A DNA stretch of 64,000 bases from an uncultured Sphingopyxis sp. (GCA_936933955.1 CAKZIN010000094.1:27124-91123); one strand, 5' to 3'. Shown: positions 45,747 to 54,968, counted from the stretch's first letter. The notes: generated by a model from the letters alone, not told the origin. Numbers and translations are program-made.

Positions 45747-48700
45747 GCGAGGATTTCGCCCCCGACACTGCGCCGATCGGCCCGCTGGTGGATGAGGACT
45801 CGCCCGTCGAGCGCCGCCGTCGCGGTCGCGTCGGGCTGTGGCTGCTGGGCATTGTCGCCGCGTTGCTCGCGCTCGTCGGTATCGCCTACGTCGGTGCGGA
45901 TAGCGGCGTCGGACGCCGCTTCCTCAGCGACCGCATCGCCGAGATCGCGCCGCAGAGCGGGTTGCGCATCCGCGTCGGCCGGATCGAAGGTTCGATCTAC
46001 AAGGACGCGGTGCTGCGTGACGTGCGGCTGTACGATCCCAAAGGACTGTTCGCGACGATCCCGGAGGCGCGACTCGACTGGTCGCCGTTCGATTTTCCGC
46101 TCCGCCGCCGACTGACGATCGACTCGCTCGTCATCCCGACAGCGGACATGGTGCGCGTGCCCGAGCTCAACCCGGGCGATCCCAACAAGCCGATTCTCCC
46201 CGATTTCGACATTCGCATCGGCAATCTGGTGGTCGGGCGGCTCAACCTGCCCGCCAGCATCACCGGTCGCCCCGAAGTCGCCTCGCTGCGCGCGCGGGCG
46301 GAAATCCGCACCGGCACCGCCGACGTCGATATCGACGCGCGGGTGGAGCGCGGCGATGCGCTCGTCGGCAAGCTGCTGGTCGCGCCCGATCGCGGGGACT
46401 TCGACATCGACGGGCGGCTCACCGCGCCGCGCGATGGGGTGATCGCCAACCTCCTTGGTATCACCCGCCCGGTCGACGCCATCGTGCGCGGGCAGGGCCG
46501 CTACCGCGACTGGCGCGGGACGCTGCTCGCCGAGAGCGAGGGGACGAGCATCGCGCGACTGCAACTGGGCGCGCAGAGCGGGCGCTACACCGCGGTCGGG
46601 CGCGTGCGGCCCGACCTGTTCGTCGCGGGACTGCCGCAGCGGCTGACCGCCGGAGGGGCGGCGATCGACCTTGACGGACGGTTCGACAACCGGCGCTGGA
46701 CCGGTCGGCTCAACCTCGTTTCGGCGCAGTTGACGCTCGACGGGGATGGCACCGTCGACCTCGCCAACAACCGTTTGAGCGGGCTCAATGCGAACCTGTG
46801 GCTGCGTCAGCCGCAGGCGCTCGTGCGGAACCTGACCGGCCAGAATGTGCGGCTGGCGCTGCGCGCGGACGGCCCGTTTCAGGGACCGCGCGTCGACTAC
46901 CGCCTGACCGCCGCCTGGGCCGCGCTCGGCAATATCCGCGGCGACGCCGTGGTGGCGCAGGGCGAAGGCATCATCGGGCGCGTCGCGACGCGGTTGCCGC
47001 TGTCGCTGCGCATCGCGCGGGTGAGCGGCATCGGAGCGTTCGCTGAACAGATCGTCGCTGACCTGCGGGCTGAGGGCGTGGTGCGCATCGCGGGCGAAAC
47101 GCTCACCACCGACCTGATGCGCATCCGCGGGCGCGGGATCGACGGGCGCATCGGGCTCACCGCCAACCTGCGCACCGGGGTGGCGCGCGGGGCGTTTGAC
47201 GGCGCGCTGCCGGGGCTGGAGATCAAGGGGCTGGGCCGGGTCGACCTCGTCACCTCGCTCACCGCGCGGCGCGACGGCGCGCTGGCGTTCGGTGGACGCG
47301 CCCGCGCGACGGTGCGGCGGCTCGACAATGGTTTCCTGCGCACGCTGACCGGCGGGTTGCCGGTGATCGAGGGCGACCTCAACTTAGGCACCGACGGGGT
47401 CGTGCGCTTCCCGCGCTTCACGCTGCGCTCACCTCTGCTCAACCTCACGGGGAGCGGGTTGCGGCGCGCGGATGGCACGTTCCAGCTGACCGGCCGCGGT
47501 CGCCACGCGCGCTACGGCCCGGTGGTGGCGACGCTCGACGGCCCGATCAGCCGACCGCGCGTGCAGCTGCAACTCGCCAACCCGCTGCCCGCAGCGAAGC
47601 TCGGCAACATTCGGCTTGACCTGGTTCCACGCGCGGACGGGTTCGACTTCACGTCGAGCGGTCAGTCGCTGCTCGGCCCCTATCAGGCAGCCGGCCGCAT
47701 CCTTCTATCGCAGGGGCCGGTGGTGATTGACATCGCGCGGCTGGCGGTTGGTGACACCGTCGCGCGCGGGCGGGTGAGCGTCGTGGCGGGCGGCCTTGTC
47801 GGACCTTTGACGCTCGCGGGGGGCGGGCTTGACGGTACGGTCAGGCTCGACGTGCTGCGCGGCATACAGCGCGCGCAGCTCGCGCTCGCGCTCAGCAACG
47901 CGCGCTTCCCGGGGCCGCCAGAGATCTCGGTCGACCGGGGGCGCGTCGATGGCACGATCCTGTTCGACCCGCGCGGGCTCGCCGTGCAGGGCCGCTTCGA
48001 CGGCACCGGCGTACGCTACGGCGCGACGAGCTTCGATCGCTTCGTCGCCGACGCCAACCTGATCGGCGGGCGGGGGCCGGTGCGGGCTAGCTTCGTCACC
48101 GGCGGCAACCGCCTGTTGTCGCTGCGCGTGGCCGCGGATGTGACCCCCGACCGCATCCGCGCCTTTGCCGCGGGAACGCTGGCGCGGCGTCCGATCCGGC
48201 TCGTCAATCCTGCGACACTCGTCAAAGTGCCCGGCGGCTGGCGGCTCGAGCCTGCCGACCTCGTATTCGAGGGCGGACGGGTGCGAGTGTCGGGCGCGAC
48301 GACCAGCGCCGGGCTCGACGTCGACGCGACGCTTCAGAACCTGCCGCTGAGCCTTGTCGCAGCCTTCCGTCCCGATCTCGGCCTCGACGGCCGGGTGAGC
48401 GGCACAGTCAGTTATCGCGGCCGCGGCGGCTTGCCGACGGGCAGTGCGCAGCTCAACCTGCGCAACCTCACGCGCGCAGGGCTCACCGATGGCAGCGGGC
48501 CGGTCGACGTCGGCCTCAACGCGGCGCTGTCGGAGACCGGCGCGGCAGCGCGAGCGGTGGTTTCGCGTGGGGGAGAGGTCATCGGCCGCGCGCAGGCGCG
48601 CATGGCGCCCCTCCCGCGCGGCGGCGACATCGTTGCGCGGCTGACCAACGCGCCGCTGCAGGCCCAACTTCGCTACAATGGCGAGGCGGGCGTGCTGTGG

Positions 48701-49936
48701 CGCCTGACCGGCATCGACAACCTCGTGCTGTCGGGCCCGCTCGGCATCGCAGCCGACGTGACCGGCACGCTGCGCAGCCCGCGCATCCGCGGGGCGATGC
48801 GCACCAGCGACGCCCGGTTCGAGAGCATCGCCACGGGCACCATCGTCAACGGGATCAGCGCGATCGGGCGCTTCGACGGCTCGCGGCTGCAACTGCGCAA
48901 CATCTCCGGCACCACGCGCGGCGGAGGGACGGTGACGGGTGAGGGCGACATCGACCTTGCCGCGGCCAACGGCTTTGGCATGGACATGCGGCTGCGCGCG
49001 ACGCGGGCGCTGCTGATCGAACGCGATGACCTCACCGCGCGCGTCACCGGCAACGGTCGCCTGCTCAGCAACGGCGCGGGCGGAACGCTGTCGGGGAATT
49101 TCGTCATCGACGACGGGAATTACGTGCTCGGCCGCGCGACGGCGGCGGAGGCGCTGCCGGTGATCAATGTGATCGAGCGTAACGTCCGCGGCGGCGGCCG
49201 TCAGCGCGCGCGGCCCTCGACGCCGTGGCGGCTCGATGTGGTGGCGCGGGGGACCAACAGCCTGCACGTCACGGGTATGGGGCTCGACAGCTGGTGGTCG
49301 ACCGACGTGCGCGTGCGCGGGCCGGTCAACGAATTCGGCATCCTCGGCACCGCAGAGCTCGACCGCGGCGATTACACCTTTGCCGGGCGGCGGTTCGAGC
49401 TCACCACCGGGCAGATCCGCTTCACCGGCGCCACCCCGGTCGATCCGGTGCTCAACATCGTCGCGGAGGACGATATCAGCGGCATCGACGCACAGGTGCG
49501 CGTGCGCGGCACCGGGCAGCGGCCGGAAATCAGCTTCACCTCGACCCCCGCGCTGCCGGAGGACGAGCTCCTCTCGCGCATCCTGTTCGGCAGTTCGATC
49601 ACCGACATCAGCGTCACCGAAGCGGCCCAGCTGGGGCTGGCGCTGGCGTCGCTGCGCAGTGGGGGCGGCGGGCTCGATCCGATCAACGCCATCCGCCGCG
49701 CCGCCGGGCTCGATCGGCTGCGCATCCTTCCCGCCAACACCGAACTCGGTGCGGGGACGAGCATCGCGGCGGGCAAATATCTGACGCGGCGCCTGTTCGT
49801 GGAGGTCATCACCGACGGCCAGGGCTACAGCGCGACGCGGGTCGAGTTCCAGGTGACGCGCTGGCTGGCGATCCTTGCAGCGATCTCCACGCTCAACAAT
49901 GAGAGCATCAACGTCCGTATCAAGCGGGACTATTGA
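45743..49936 (+). CDS. tamB: Translocation/assembly module TamB
   Basis: TamB is a very long periplasm-spanning protein anchored in the inner membrane by one helix (about residues 28-50). It has repeated beta-strand taco-like segments and a C-terminal DUF490 domain with LPEDELLSRILFGSSITDISVTEAAQLGLAL. It transfers phospholipids or helps barrel assembly with TamA. The N-terminus SEDFAPDTAPIGPLVDEDSPVERRRRGR is reached only from CTG 45743 (CTGA overlap with the tamA stop). The first conventional start is GTG 45788, which would lose 15 residues. The stop overlaps crtY (TGATG). Confidence 0.9.
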   Translation: MSEDFAPDTAPIGPLVDEDSPVERRRRGRVGLWLLGIVAALLALVGIAYVGADSGVGRRFLSDRIAEIAPQSGLRIRVGRIEGSIYKDAVLRDVRLYDPKGLFATIPEARLDWSPFDFPLRRRLTIDSLVIPTADMVRVPELNPGDPNKPILPDFDIRIGNLVVGRLNLPASITGRPEVASLRARAEIRTGTADVDIDARVERGDALVGKLLVAPDRGDFDIDGRLTAPRDGVIANLLGITRPVDAIVRGQGRYRDWRGTLLAESEGTSIARLQLGAQSGRYTAVGRVRPDLFVAGLPQRLTAGGAAIDLDGRFDNRRWTGRLNLVSAQLTLDGDGTVDLANNRLSGLNANLWLRQPQALVRNLTGQNVRLALRADGPFQGPRVDYRLTAAWAALGNIRGDAVVAQGEGIIGRVATRLPLSLRIARVSGIGAFAEQIVADLRAEGVVRIAGETLTTDLMRIRGRGIDGRIGLTANLRTGVARGAFDGALPGLEIKGLGRVDLVTSLTARRDGALAFGGRARATVRRLDNGFLRTLTGGLPVIEGDLNLGTDGVVRFPRFTLRSPLLNLTGSGLRRADGTFQLTGRGRHARYGPVVATLDGPISRPRVQLQLANPLPAAKLGNIRLDLVPRADGFDFTSSGQSLLGPYQAAGRILLSQGPVVIDIARLAVGDTVARGRVSVVAGGLVGPLTLAGGGLDGTVRLDVLRGIQRAQLALALSNARFPGPPEISVDRGRVDGTILFDPRGLAVQGRFDGTGVRYGATSFDRFVADANLIGGRGPVRASFVTGGNRLLSLRVAADVTPDRIRAFAAGTLARRPIRLVNPATLVKVPGGWRLEPADLVFEGGRVRVSGATTSAGLDVDATLQNLPLSLVAAFRPDLGLDGRVSGTVSYRGRGGLPTGSAQLNLRNLTRAGLTDGSGPVDVGLNAALSETGAAARAVVSRGGEVIGRAQARMAPLPRGGDIVARLTNAPLQAQLRYNGEAGVLWRLTGIDNLVLSGPLGIAADVTGTLRSPRIRGAMRTSDARFESIATGTIVNGISAIGRFDGSRLQLRNISGTTRGGGTVTGEGDIDLAAANGFGMDMRLRATRALLIERDDLTARVTGNGRLLSNGAGGTLSGNFVIDDGNYVLGRATAAEALPVINVIERNVRGGGRQRARPSTPWRLDVVARGTNSLHVTGMGLDSWWSTDVRVRGPVNEFGILGTAELDRGDYTFAGRRFELTTGQIRFTGATPVDPVLNIVAEDDISGIDAQVRVRGTGQRPEISFTSTPALPEDELLSRILFGSSITDISVTEAAQLGLALASLRSGGGGLDPINAIRRAAGLDRLRILPANTELGAGTSIAAGKYLTRRLFVEVITDGQGYSATRVEFQVTRWLAILAAISTLNNESINVRIKRDY

Positions 49937-51171
49937 TGCGTCCTAACCGGCCCGACCTCGCCATCGCGGGCGGCGGGCTGGCGGGCGGGCTGGTGGCGCT
50001 GGCGTTCGCGAAGTGGCGGCCGGAGGTGGAGGTCACCCTGTATGAGGCGGGGCCGAGCTTTGGCGGCAACCACATCTGGTCGTTGTTCGACAGCGACCTT
50101 CGCGGCGACGCGCGCGCTTTGGTCGAGCCGCTGATCGTCGCGCGCTGGGACAGCTACGAGATCGCCTTTCCCGAGCGGCGTCGGACGCTGCCGACGGGTT
50201 ACGCCAGCATAACCTCTGAGCGACTGGACGAGGTGGTGCGGGAGGCTCTCGGCACGCGCGCGGTGAGCGGGGTGGCAGTGGTGCCTCTAGACGATGGTTT
50301 GCAATTTTCGCTCCCCTCCCGCCTGCGGGAGGCGCTGGGGGTGGGGGAGGAGCCACTGCCGCAAGCGTCGGAGAATCCACCCCCGACCCCTCCCGCAAGC
50401 GGGAGGGGAGACTCGCTACCCGCCACTGCCGTGCTCGACGCGCGCGGGCCGGGGGTGGAGGGCCAGCGCTTCGATGCGGGGTGGCAGAAGTTCCTCGGCC
50501 AGATGCTGCGACTGGACGCACCCCACGGCCTCACCCGTCCGATCGTCATGGACGCAACGGTCGCGCAGATCGACGGCTATCGCTTCGTCTACGTGCTGCC
50601 CTTCGGACCCGATACCTTGTTCGTCGAGGACACCTACTACAGCGACACGCCCGCCATCGACGTTGCGATGCTGCGGCAGCGCATCGCCGACTACGCCACC
50701 GCGAGAGGTTGGCGCATCGCCGAGATCGAGCGCGAGGAAAGCGGCGCGCTCCCCGTCACCAAGGGCGGGCGGTTCGAGAGCGTCTGGCCGCATCGCGATC
50801 GCATCGCTCGCGTCGGTGCCCGTGCGGGCGCGTTCCACCCGACCACCGGCTATTCGCTTCCCCGCGCCGCCGAAACCGCGGTCGCGCTGGCGAAGGGTTG
50901 GCCTTTCGACAACTTCGCCGCGACCACGCGCACCATGGCGGAGGCGCACTGGAACGCTGGCTGGTTCTACCGCCTGCTCGACCGCATGCTGTTCGACGCC
51001 GCGCCGCCCGAACAGCGCTACCGGGTGCTCCAGCATTTCTACCGCCTGCCGGCCGATGTCGTTGAGCGATTTTATGCGGGCGAAACCACGCGCACCGACA
51101 TGCTGCGCATCTTGTCGGGGCGTCCGCCGGTGCCCATAGCAGCGGCTCTCCAGACGATGATGAGGCGATGA
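49936..51171 (+). CDS. crtY: Lycopene beta-cyclase CrtY with in-frame repeat insertion
   Basis: CrtY closes the ends of lycopene to give beta-carotene. The 411-residue protein has the FAD-type start DLAIAGGGLAGGLVALAFA. Other family segments are GPSFGGNHIWS, ERLDEVVREALG, GWQKFLGQML, DTYYSDTPAID and GAFHPTTGYSLPRA. It is about 30 residues longer than usual. The excess is residues 126-158, encoded by a 100-bp palindromic element (50311-50410) between VVPLDDGLQF and TAVLDARG. The gene is embedded in tamB-crtY-crtI-log-crtB with overlapping starts. Activity with this insert is uncertain. Confidence 0.93.
   Translation: MRPNRPDLAIAGGGLAGGLVALAFAKWRPEVEVTLYEAGPSFGGNHIWSLFDSDLRGDARALVEPLIVARWDSYEIAFPERRRTLPTGYASITSERLDEVVREALGTRAVSGVAVVPLDDGLQFSLPSRLREALGVGEEPLPQASENPPPTPPASGRGDSLPATAVLDARGPGVEGQRFDAGWQKFLGQMLRLDAPHGLTRPIVMDATVAQIDGYRFVYVLPFGPDTLFVEDTYYSDTPAIDVAMLRQRIADYATARGWRIAEIEREESGALPVTKGGRFESVWPHRDRIARVGARAGAFHPTTGYSLPRAAETAVALAKGWPFDNFAATTRTMAEAHWNAGWFYRLLDRMLFDAAPPEQRYRVLQHFYRLPADVVERFYAGETTRTDMLRILSGRPPVPIAAALQTMMRR
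50311..50410. repeat. About 100-bp palindromic element, copy A (inside crtY)
   Basis: The outer inverted repeats CTCCCCTCCCGC and GCGGGAGGGGAG are perfect 12-mers. Each end also forms its own hairpin: an 8-bp stem on the left and a 10-bp stem with an AA loop on the right. Inner GGGGGTGGG faces CCACCCCC. Copy B at 60527-60625 is nearly the same at both ends and differs in the middle. All three frames stay open through it in the crtY frame. Confidence 0.85.
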
Positions 51172-52673
51172 TGGGTACGGCCAGCGGAAGCCAAGCGATC
51201 GTGATCGGTGCAGGCTTCGGCGGCCTCGCGCTCGCCATTCGGCTGCAATCGGCGGGGATCGCCACCACCATCGTCGAAGGCCGCGACAAGCCCGGCGGGC
51301 GCGCCTACCACTGGAAGCGCGAGGGATTTACCTTCGACGCCGGGCCGACCGTCATCACCGACCCCAACTGCCTGCGCGAGCTATGGGCGCTGACGGGTGC
51401 GGACATGGCCCGCGACGTCGAGCTGATGGAGGTAAAGCCCTTCTACCGGCTGACCTGGCCTGACGGCTCCGAATTCGACTACACCAACGACGAAGCAAAG
51501 CTGTTCGACGGCATCGCGCGCTTCAACCCAAAGGATGTCGAGGGCTACCGGCGCTTCCTCGATTACAGCGCCGGGGTGTATGAGGAGGGCTACGTCAAGC
51601 TCGGCCACGTCCCGTTCCTCGACTTTGGCGCGATGATCAAGGCAGCTCCGGCACTCGCCAAATATCAGGCGTGGCGCAGCGTCTACGGCATGGTCAGCGC
51701 CTTTATCGAGGATGAGCGGCTGCGCGAGGCGTTCAGCTTTCACACGCTGCTGGTCGGCGGCGACCCGCGCAAGACGTCGAGCATCTACGCGCTTATCCAC
51801 AAGCTGGAGAAAGACGGTGGCGTGTGGTTCGCCAAGGGCGGCACCAATGCACTGGTCGCCGGGATGGTCGCGCATTTCGAGCGGTTGGGGGGTGAACTCC
51901 GGCTCGATGACCCGGCGGTGGAGATCGTGACCCAAGGCGATCGCGCGACCGGCGTCGTCACGCGCAGCGGCTGGCGCGGTGCGGCGGACATGGTCGCCAC
52001 CAACGCCGATGTGATGCACAGCTATCGCGATCTCCTGAAGGGCCATCGCCGCGGCGCCAAGGCCGCGCGCGGCCTCGCACGCAAGCGCTGGTCGCCCTCG
52101 CTGTTCGTGGTGCACTTCGGGTTGAAGGGCGAATATCCCGACATCGCGCACCACAGCATCCTGTTCGGGCCGCGCTATGCCGGGCTGCTCGATGACATCT
52201 ACAATAACGGCGTGCTGCCTGAGGACTTCTCGCTCTACCTCCACCACCCGACTGCCACCGACAAGGATATGGCGCCGCCGGGGCACGCGACCTTCTACGC
52301 GCTGGCGCCGGTGGGGCACTTGGGCAAGCTCGACATCGACTGGAGCGTGGAGGGGCCGAAGCTCGAACGCCGCATCATCGACGCGGTCGGGCAGCGCTGC
52401 GGCATCGCCGACATCCACGACAAGGTGGTGACGAGCTTCCACTACGCCCCGCCCGACTTCGGTCGCGACCTCAACGCGCACCACGGCAGCGCCTTCAGCC
52501 TCGAGCCACTGCTGTGGCAAAGCGCCTGGTTTCGCACCCACAATCGCGACGACGTGATCGACAACCTCTACTTCGCCGGAGCGGGCACCCACCCGGGTGC
52601 CGGCATCCCCGGCGTCGTCGGCAGCGCGAAGGCGACCGCGCGGCTGATGATCGGGGAGGAACGCGCAGCATGA
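51168..52673 (+). CDS. crtI: Phytoene desaturase CrtI
   Basis: CrtI introduces the double bonds that turn phytoene into lycopene. The 501-residue flavoprotein has IVIGAGFGGLALAIRLQSAG at the N-terminus and the GRAYHWKREGFTFDAGPTVITDP segment. The C-terminal signature NLYFAGAGTHPGAGIPGVVGSAKATARLM is also present. The start is ATG 51168 (ATGA overlap with crtY) or ATG 51171. The LOG-family gene overlaps its stop. Confidence 0.96.
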   Translation: MMGTASGSQAIVIGAGFGGLALAIRLQSAGIATTIVEGRDKPGGRAYHWKREGFTFDAGPTVITDPNCLRELWALTGADMARDVELMEVKPFYRLTWPDGSEFDYTNDEAKLFDGIARFNPKDVEGYRRFLDYSAGVYEEGYVKLGHVPFLDFGAMIKAAPALAKYQAWRSVYGMVSAFIEDERLREAFSFHTLLVGGDPRKTSSIYALIHKLEKDGGVWFAKGGTNALVAGMVAHFERLGGELRLDDPAVEIVTQGDRATGVVTRSGWRGAADMVATNADVMHSYRDLLKGHRRGAKAARGLARKRWSPSLFVVHFGLKGEYPDIAHHSILFGPRYAGLLDDIYNNGVLPEDFSLYLHHPTATDKDMAPPGHATFYALAPVGHLGKLDIDWSVEGPKLERRIIDAVGQRCGIADIHDKVVTSFHYAPPDFGRDLNAHHGSAFSLEPLLWQSAWFRTHNRDDVIDNLYFAGAGTHPGAGIPGVVGSAKATARLMIGEERAA

Positions 52674-53251
52674 AACGCCTCGCGGTCTATTGTGGGTCGG
52701 CGACCCCCGCCAATCCGCTGTTCATGGCGCTCGCGCATGAGGTGGGGCGGACGTTGGCGGAGCGGGGGATCGGCGTCGTCTACGGCGGCGGGCGGCTCGG
52801 GCTGATGGGCGCGGTGGCGGATGCGGCGCTGGCGGCGGGGGGCGAGGTGATCGGGGTGATCCCCGAAGCGCTCACCGGCGCCGAGGTCGCACACCGCGGC
52901 TGCACCGAACTGCACGTCGTCCCCGGCATGCACGAACGGAAGAAGGCGTTCACCGATCTCTCCGACGGTTTCGTCACCCTCCCCGGCGGGGTGGGGACGA
53001 TGGACGAGTTGTGGGAGGCGATCAGCTGGGCGCAGCTCGGCTATCACAACAAGCCGGTGGGATTGCTCAACGCGGCGGGCTTCTACGACCAGCTGGTGGG
53101 GTTCTACCGGCACATGGCGGAGGTCGGCTTTATTCGCCCCGCGCACGCGAACATCATGATCGTGCGCGACACGCTGCCCGACCTCGTCGACGCGATGGGA
53201 AGCTACCAGCCGCATCGCACCATCTTCACGATGAGCGCGGACGACCTGTGA
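52670..53251 (+). CDS. LOG family (TIGR00730) Rossmann-fold protein within the carotenoid operon
   Basis: This 193-residue protein has the LOG fingerprint VYGGGRLGLMG and LPGGVGTMDELWE. LOG enzymes release free bases from nucleoside 5'-monophosphates; the plant and some bacterial members activate cytokinins. ATG 52670 overlaps crtI (ATGA), and crtB overlaps its stop (GTGA), so it is translated with the carotenoid genes. Whether it has a role in pigment synthesis is unknown. Confidence 0.88.
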   Translation: MKRLAVYCGSATPANPLFMALAHEVGRTLAERGIGVVYGGGRLGLMGAVADAALAAGGEVIGVIPEALTGAEVAHRGCTELHVVPGMHERKKAFTDLSDGFVTLPGGVGTMDELWEAISWAQLGYHNKPVGLLNAAGFYDQLVGFYRHMAEVGFIRPAHANIMIVRDTLPDLVDAMGSYQPHRTIFTMSADDL

Positions 53252-54213
53252 GCGCCGACCCGCCCGCGACGATGAGCCGGGCGGAGCTGATCGCCTTTGC
53301 CCGCGACAGCATCGCGCGCGGTTCGCGCAGCTTTCGATTCGCGAGCAAGCTGTTCGACAAGGTGACGCGCGAGCGGGCGTGGCTGCTCTACGCCTGGTGC
53401 CGCGCCTGCGACGACATCGCCGATGGGCAGGACCATGGTGGCGACATGACCCCGCCGACCGAGGCCGAAGCCGCGGAGCGCGCCGCGCGAGTGCGCTCGC
53501 TCACCGACCGGGCCTGGGCGGGGGAGCCGACCGGCGAACCTGCGTTCGACGCGCTCGCGCAGTTGCGCCGCGAGGTGCCGATCGAGCGCCGCTTCGTCGA
53601 TGCGCTGCTCGAAGGGTTCGACCGCGATGCTGACGGCTGGCGCCCGCGCAGCGAAGCGGACCTGTTCTCCTACTGCTACAATGTCGCTGGATCGGTCGGT
53701 TGCATGATGGCGCAGGTGATGGGGGTGCCGGCGGATGACGAGGATACGCTCGACCGCGCCTGCGACCTCGGCATCGCGTTCCAGCTGGCCAACATCTCCC
53801 GCGACATCGCCGAAGATTACGCCGGCGACCGGCTGTACCTTCCCGAAGAATGGCTGACCGACACCGACATTCCGCCGGGGATGCATATGCACCCGATGTA
53901 TCGCAAGCGGTTGGCGGTGATGGCCAAGTGGCTCGCCGAGTTCGTCGACATGTACGAAGCCTCGGCGCGGATCGGCGCGGCGCGGCTACCGCTGCGCTCG
54001 CGCTGGGCGGTGCTGTCGGCGGCGGGAATCTATGGCCGCATCGCGCGCGAGGTGCACGCACGCGGGGAAAAGGCCTGGGACCACCGCGTCACGACCAGCA
54101 AGGCGGAGAAGCTGGAGGATGTCGCTCGCGCCGCCGTCCGCGCGCTGCGCCCGCGCGCGACGACCCGCGATGCGCGGCGGCGGGTCGACCTGTGGACGCG
54201 CCCGCACAACTAG
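53248..54213 (+). CDS. crtB: Phytoene synthase CrtB
   Basis: CrtB joins two geranylgeranyl diphosphates to make phytoene. The 321-residue protein has the two Asp-rich metal sites, DDIAD near residue 52 and NISRDIAEDYAGDRLYLP near residue 178. GSRSFRFASKLF is at the front. The start is GTG 53248 in a GTGA overlap, with ATG 53272 as alternative. It is the last gene of the coupled run. crtE and hydroxylase genes are not in the window. Confidence 0.95.
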   Translation: MSADPPATMSRAELIAFARDSIARGSRSFRFASKLFDKVTRERAWLLYAWCRACDDIADGQDHGGDMTPPTEAEAAERAARVRSLTDRAWAGEPTGEPAFDALAQLRREVPIERRFVDALLEGFDRDADGWRPRSEADLFSYCYNVAGSVGCMMAQVMGVPADDEDTLDRACDLGIAFQLANISRDIAEDYAGDRLYLPEEWLTDTDIPPGMHMHPMYRKRLAVMAKWLAEFVDMYEASARIGAARLPLRSRWAVLSAAGIYGRIAREVHARGEKAWDHRVTTSKAEKLEDVARAAVRALRPRATTRDARRRVDLWTRPHN

Positions 54214-54255
54214 TCGCGATCAACTGACATCAAGGCGAAAAGCTTTGAGGCCATC

Positions 54256-54280
54256 GGAACTCCTGTCGCCCCGCTCCGTT
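54256..54280 (+). promoter_or_regulatory. EcfG-type general stress promoter
   Basis: GGAAC at 54256-54260 and CGTT at 54277-54280 are separated by exactly 16 bases. This is the consensus of the alphaproteobacterial general stress sigma factor EcfG (GGAAC-N16/17-CGTT). It points at the ferroxidase-like stress gene 51 bp downstream. Confidence 0.75.
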
Positions 54281-54330
54281 CGCCCCCCTGACCCCGGCCA
54301 ACCGCTGGAGCGACCTTCAAGGAGAATGAC

Positions 54331-54855
54331 ATGAGCGAAGCCCCCGAAAGTCTCGAGGACATCTACGAAGGCGAACTCCAGGATCTTTGGTCGGCGAACG
54401 ACCAGATGCGTCAGGTCGTCGAGCAGCTTGCCAAGAAGGCGACCGACGAAACGCTGAGGAAGCGGCTCGAAAAGTCGGTCAGCGGTATCCAGAAGCATAC
54501 CGACACGATCAAGTCGCTGCTCGAGGATTTCGGCGGCGAGGTTTCCAAGGAACATTGCAAGGGCATGGAAGGCCTCTGCAAGGAAGCCATGAAGCACGCA
54601 GTCGAGGAAGACATTGAGGACGGCGCGGTGCGTGACGTCGTGATCCTCGCGCAGTACCAGCGCATGTGCCACTATGGCATCGCAGGTTTTGGCACCGCCA
54701 AGGCCTACGCCGAAGCGCTCGATGAAACGGAAGCGGCGGAAACTCTCGATCAGATCACTGCCGAGATTTACGACGCAGACGAAAATATGACCCAGCTCGC
54801 GGAGATGAGCGTCAACCTGCGCGCCGCGGAAGAGGAGGCTGACGAGGAGGATTGA
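54331..54855 (+). CDS. YciE/YciF ferroxidase-like family (DUF892) protein
   Basis: The 174-residue four-helix protein has LEDIYEGELQDLWSANDQM, EDFGGEVSKEHCKGMEGLCKEA and HYGIAGFGTAKAYAEAL, matching the YciF/DUF892 family. This is a ferritin-like fold often induced by stress. The Glu/His ligands for a di-iron site are partly recognisable. An AAGGAG ribosome-binding site precedes ATG 54331, and an EcfG-type promoter lies upstream. It probably protects against stress; the reaction is unproven. Confidence 0.88.
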   Translation: MSEAPESLEDIYEGELQDLWSANDQMRQVVEQLAKKATDETLRKRLEKSVSGIQKHTDTIKSLLEDFGGEVSKEHCKGMEGLCKEAMKHAVEEDIEDGAVRDVVILAQYQRMCHYGIAGFGTAKAYAEALDETEAAETLDQITAEIYDADENMTQLAEMSVNLRAAEEEADEED

Positions 54856-54883
54856 TCCCCTCTCACCATTCGTCGGAATTCTG

Positions 54884-54912
54884 AAAGGGCGGGGGGAAAC
54901 CTCCGTCCTTTT
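54884..54912 (+). terminator. Terminator after the YciF-like gene
   Basis: AAGGGCGGGGG (54885-54895) pairs with CCTCCGTCCTT (54900-54910), using G-T pairs, around a four-base loop, and is followed by TTTT. It sits between the stress gene and lepA. Confidence 0.65.
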
Positions 54913-54968
54913 CGTATCTGCCGCGCCGCATGACACCGTCGCCCGCGCTTGCTAGGGCGCCCGGCGAT

